Part shown: positions 27,235 to 28,396 of the stretch, piece after piece
How the letters are laid out: each line of letters starts with the position of its first letter
Numbering within the stretch: position 1 is the stretch's first letter
Virus record (IMG/VR): IMGVR_UViG_3300025876_000088
Location: 1-28,396 of that record
Reading direction: 5' to 3' (one strand)
DNA length: 28,396 nucleotides
Source of the DNA: a virus
The notes under the pieces: generated by a model
Databases searched by the model: none
What the model was told of the DNA's origin: nothing
Seen by the model: only the letters and a program-made list of their open reading frames with translations
Program-made: the position numbers and the translations under genes

Positions 27235-27847
27235 ACACAAATGAGCTTTCGCTCTTAAACTCTACAATCTCTGGAGTTGTTAGATTTTCAATCATGTGCT
27301 CATTCATTCCTGAACCTTCTAGCGAATCTCCGTAGAAACCGCCACATGAGTCAATGACATCTCCATTATTATCCTCTATGACAAACGAATATACTTCGCC
27401 ACTAATATACTGATCATATATTTTCACATCTTCCTTAATACTCAACGTAAGTCTTTCTAGGAAATTCTCCCACGTTTCCTCATCCTTCACAGTAAGTCCA
27501 TAAGCATCTAGCTTGGCGTGGTTAATGAATATAAACCCTACCTGGCCTGAATCCCATCTGCACCCAAATGGTTCGGTGCTCATTGTAATTCCACTGTGAT
27601 CATAAAGGTATAGTGGTAACAATACAATTGGTCTTTCTGTGGCTTCTATTGCGTCCCTCATTTCATCCCAGTTATTATAATCATCATTGTTGTAATCATG
27701 ATCATCATCTCCGAGTGAGTACTTGCCATGGAAGCATATCATTTGGCTTAGGTTGTCCCAAGCACGAGGTGATTCACAATCACCGTCTTGATATATTTTT
27801 ACAGTTTTTCCTGTGCTCAATTTTACTTCGCTTATTGCTTGTTCCAT
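27233..27847 (-). CDS. Conserved phage protein of unknown function (204 aa)
   Basis: I recognise this as a family found in many phages of Gram-positive and Bacteroidota hosts, with no established function. Typical marks are an early V-K-I-Y-Q-D-x-D, P-R-A-W-D-N-L-S-Q-M-I-C-F-H with Y-S-L-G-D (about residues 28-46), L-P-L-Y-L-Y-D-H-S-G-I-T (about 77-88), W-D-S-G-Q-V-G-F-I (about 98-106) and, near the C-terminus, Y-D-Q-Y-I-S-G-E-V-Y-S-F-V-I-E-D then S-C-G-G-F-Y-G-D. It is acidic, with no signal peptide or membrane segment. The start at 27847 is supported by the ACAAAGATG context shared with its two upstream neighbours. It is the last gene of the minus-strand block and ends in the bidirectional terminator. 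The 54-aa ORF overlaps its first 68 bases in another frame. Confidence 0.9.
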   Translation of the reverse strand: MEQAISEVKLSTGKTVKIYQDGDCESPRAWDNLSQMICFHGKYSLGDDDHDYNNDDYNNWDEMRDAIEATERPIVLLPLYLYDHSGITMSTEPFGCRWDSGQVGFIFINHAKLDAYGLTVKDEETWENFLERLTLSIKEDVKIYDQYISGEVYSFVIEDNNGDVIDSCGGFYGDSLEGSGMNEHMIENLTTPEIVEFKSESSFV

Positions 27848-27944
27848 CTTTGTCTTTTTGATTAATGTATTTACTTAGTGCTGCTGGATCATCTTTTAAT
27901 CCGTTCTCCTGTACCCAAAGTACAGCTCTTCCCATTTTGCTCAT
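27780..27944 (-). CDS. Small protein, 54 aa, overlapping the start of the 204-aa gene
   Basis: ATG at 27944 opens a 54-codon frame ending in TGA at 27780-27782. The N-terminal part reads M-S-K-M-G-R-A-V-L-W-V-Q-E-N-G-L-K-D-D-P, followed by A-A-L-S-K-Y-I, a plausible small helical protein. The C-terminal ~20 residues are Lys/Arg-rich and lie inside the next gene. Support for real translation is the upstream cassette: it starts 12 bases after the stop of the 73-aa gene, with a linker 11/12 identical to the one before that gene. There is no Shine-Dalgarno site. A second ATG at codon 4 is a less likely start. Function unknown. Confidence 0.7.
   Translation of the reverse strand: MSKMGRAVLWVQENGLKDDPAALSKYINQKDKDGTSNKRSKIEHRKNCKNISRR
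27845..27853 (-). promoter_or_regulatory. A-rich initiation motif ACAAAGATG of the 204-aa gene
   Basis: On the minus strand the start codon is preceded by AAAAAGACAAAG. The nine bases ACAAAGATG are identical to those at the two upstream genes, although here they fall inside the 54-aa ORF. A at -3 and -6 fits the Kozak-like initiation context described for Flavobacterium. It decides the start of this gene. Confidence 0.6.
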
Positions 27945-27959
27945 CTTTGTTTTGTTTTA
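27942..27959 (-). promoter_or_regulatory. Stop-linker-start cassette, 73-aa gene to 54-aa gene
   Basis: Minus strand TAAAACAAAACAAAGATG: stop codon, 12-base A/C-rich linker, start codon. It is 17/18 identical to the cassette at 28176-28193. It probably acts as a translation initiation signal without Shine-Dalgarno pairing. Confidence 0.6.
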
Positions 27960-28178
27960 ATATGCTAAACTATCAATATCAAATTCTGTATAATAGTTTC
28001 CATTTATTTTAAATCCTATATCATCAACACGTTTTACAGGAACATCTCTAAATTCAGTTCCATTCTTTAATCTTACATATGTATACTTCATAGAAAAACT
28101 ATCTGTAAAGTATATTATGTATATAATTGCTGGTGTTAATAATAACAAAGCAATTAATAGCTTTTTATTTCTTTTCAT
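27957..28178 (-). CDS. Small single-pass membrane protein (73 aa)
   Basis: The N-terminus is Lys/Arg-rich (M-K-R-N-K-K) and followed by a hydrophobic helix at residues 7-24 (L-L-I-A-L-L-L-L-T-P-A-I-I-Y-I-I-Y-F), so an N-in, C-out anchor or uncleaved signal is expected. No lipobox Cys is present. The outer ~45 residues (V-R-L-K-N-G-T-E-F, then V-D-D-I-G-F-K-I-N-G-N-Y-Y) look like a small beta-rich domain. Family and function are not recognised. A small phage-encoded membrane protein might act in superinfection exclusion or envelope modification, but nothing in the sequence shows this. The start is set by the ACAAAGATG cassette 12 bases after the preceding gene's stop. Confidence 0.8.
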   Translation of the reverse strand: MKRNKKLLIALLLLTPAIIYIIYFTDSFSMKYTYVRLKNGTEFRDVPVKRVDDIGFKINGNYYTEFDIDSLAY

Positions 28179-28193
28179 CTTTGTTTTGGTTTA
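28176..28193 (-). promoter_or_regulatory. Stop-linker-start cassette, partial gene to 73-aa gene
   Basis: Minus strand TAAACCAAAACAAAGATG: stop of the incoming gene, 12-base A/C-rich linker, start of the 73-aa gene. It differs from the cassette at 27942-27959 by one base. The shared linker suggests a selected initiation signal used throughout this gene block. Confidence 0.6.
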
Positions 28194-28396
28194 AAATATA
28201 TATCTAATTCTGTTCCAAGGTATAATTTGATCATGTAGTTCAGTCCATTGTTTTATGTACTGTCTTTTAAGATTATATTTATACCTTATGTTTACGCCAC
28301 CATACTGTGAAGTTTTTGTTTGCTGATTTTCCGGTGTCCATAATAGCTCTTCACCATCTAGATTGTTATCTAAATTATATTGATGTTTACCTGCAT
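28191..28396 (-). CDS. C-terminal 67 residues of an unidentified protein, cut by window end
   Basis: The frame is open from the window edge (first whole codon at 28392-28394) to TAA at 28191-28193. The visible part begins A-G-K-H-Q-Y-N-L-D-N-N-L-D-G-E-E-L-L-W and ends I-I-P-W-N-R-I-R-Y-I-F. It is rich in Tyr, Trp, Asn and Gln and has no membrane segment. The coding call rests on the open frame, protein-like composition and the cassette joining its stop to the next gene. Not recognised. Confidence 0.65.
   Translation of the reverse strand, partial: AGKHQYNLDNNLDGEELLWTPENQQTKTSQYGGVNIRYKYNLKRQYIKQWTELHDQIIPWNRIRYIF

Noticed and set aside
27613-27861. 82-codon plus-strand frame rich in His, Ser and Leu
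   Set aside because: It lies antisense to the recognisable 204-aa protein; the His-rich run is the complement of its Asp/Asn-rich stretch.
27236-28396. CRISPR array, tRNA or attachment site in the small-gene region
   Set aside because: The repeated element is only an 18-base stop-linker-start cassette at gene junctions, with genes rather than spacers between; no cloverleaf fold was seen.

Overview
This window looks like part of the genome of a tailed double-stranded DNA phage of the crAss-like order (Crassvirales), probably infecting a member of the Bacteroidota. The main evidence is a giant single-chain virion-type RNA polymerase. Its beta-prime-like barrel reads R-I-P-V-Q-G ... A-D-F-D-V-D-K-M, the crAss-like version of the cellular R-A-P ... 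N-A-D-F-D-G-D-Q-M block. It lies in a tandem array of giant genes whose sequence signatures I recognise from crAss-like phages. AT-rich DNA, the absence of Shine-Dalgarno sites and A-rich sequence before the start codons fit a Bacteroidota host. Family assignments are from memory of sequence signatures; no search was run.

Region 1 (1-27156, plus strand) holds four giant genes end to end: 1099, 1754, 3415 and 2755 aa, separated by 3, 1 and 13 bases. They are almost certainly one transcript. The first is the crAss-like internal or 'cargo' virion protein that precedes the polymerase. The second is an uncharacterised giant protein with a hydrophobic N-terminal part, a degenerate metalloprotease-like domain and a very acidic tail. 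The third is the RNA polymerase, with a long N-terminal extension that carries an HExxH zincin domain. The fourth is an uncharacterised giant protein with two more HExxH zincin domains, a LysM-like motif and a hydrophobic segment near its C-terminus. In studied crAss-like phages, the polymerase and large cargo proteins are carried in the virion and delivered into the host, where the polymerase transcribes early phage genes. I infer the same here.

Region 2 (27157-27235) is the junction between convergent gene blocks: a G-free, C-rich strip followed by a strong, nearly symmetrical hairpin flanked by A and T runs, which should terminate transcription from both sides.

Region 3 (27233-28396, minus strand) is a run of small genes: a 204-aa protein of a widespread phage family of unknown function, a 54-aa ORF that overlaps its start, a 73-aa single-pass membrane protein, and the C-terminal 67 residues of a gene that leaves the window. 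These genes share a nearly identical start context (ACAAAGATG), and two of the junctions are stereotyped 18-base stop-linker-start cassettes.

The most notable pattern is a zincin module that recurs four times in three consecutive giant proteins: HExxH, then 50-61 residues to a Glu in an E-E pair, then 38-46 residues to a helix ending in Phe/Leu-Gly or close to it. Three copies keep the metal ligands; the one in the second gene has lost both His. I saw no tRNA, CRISPR array, insertion sequence or integrase, and no gene-free stretch longer than about 80 bases.
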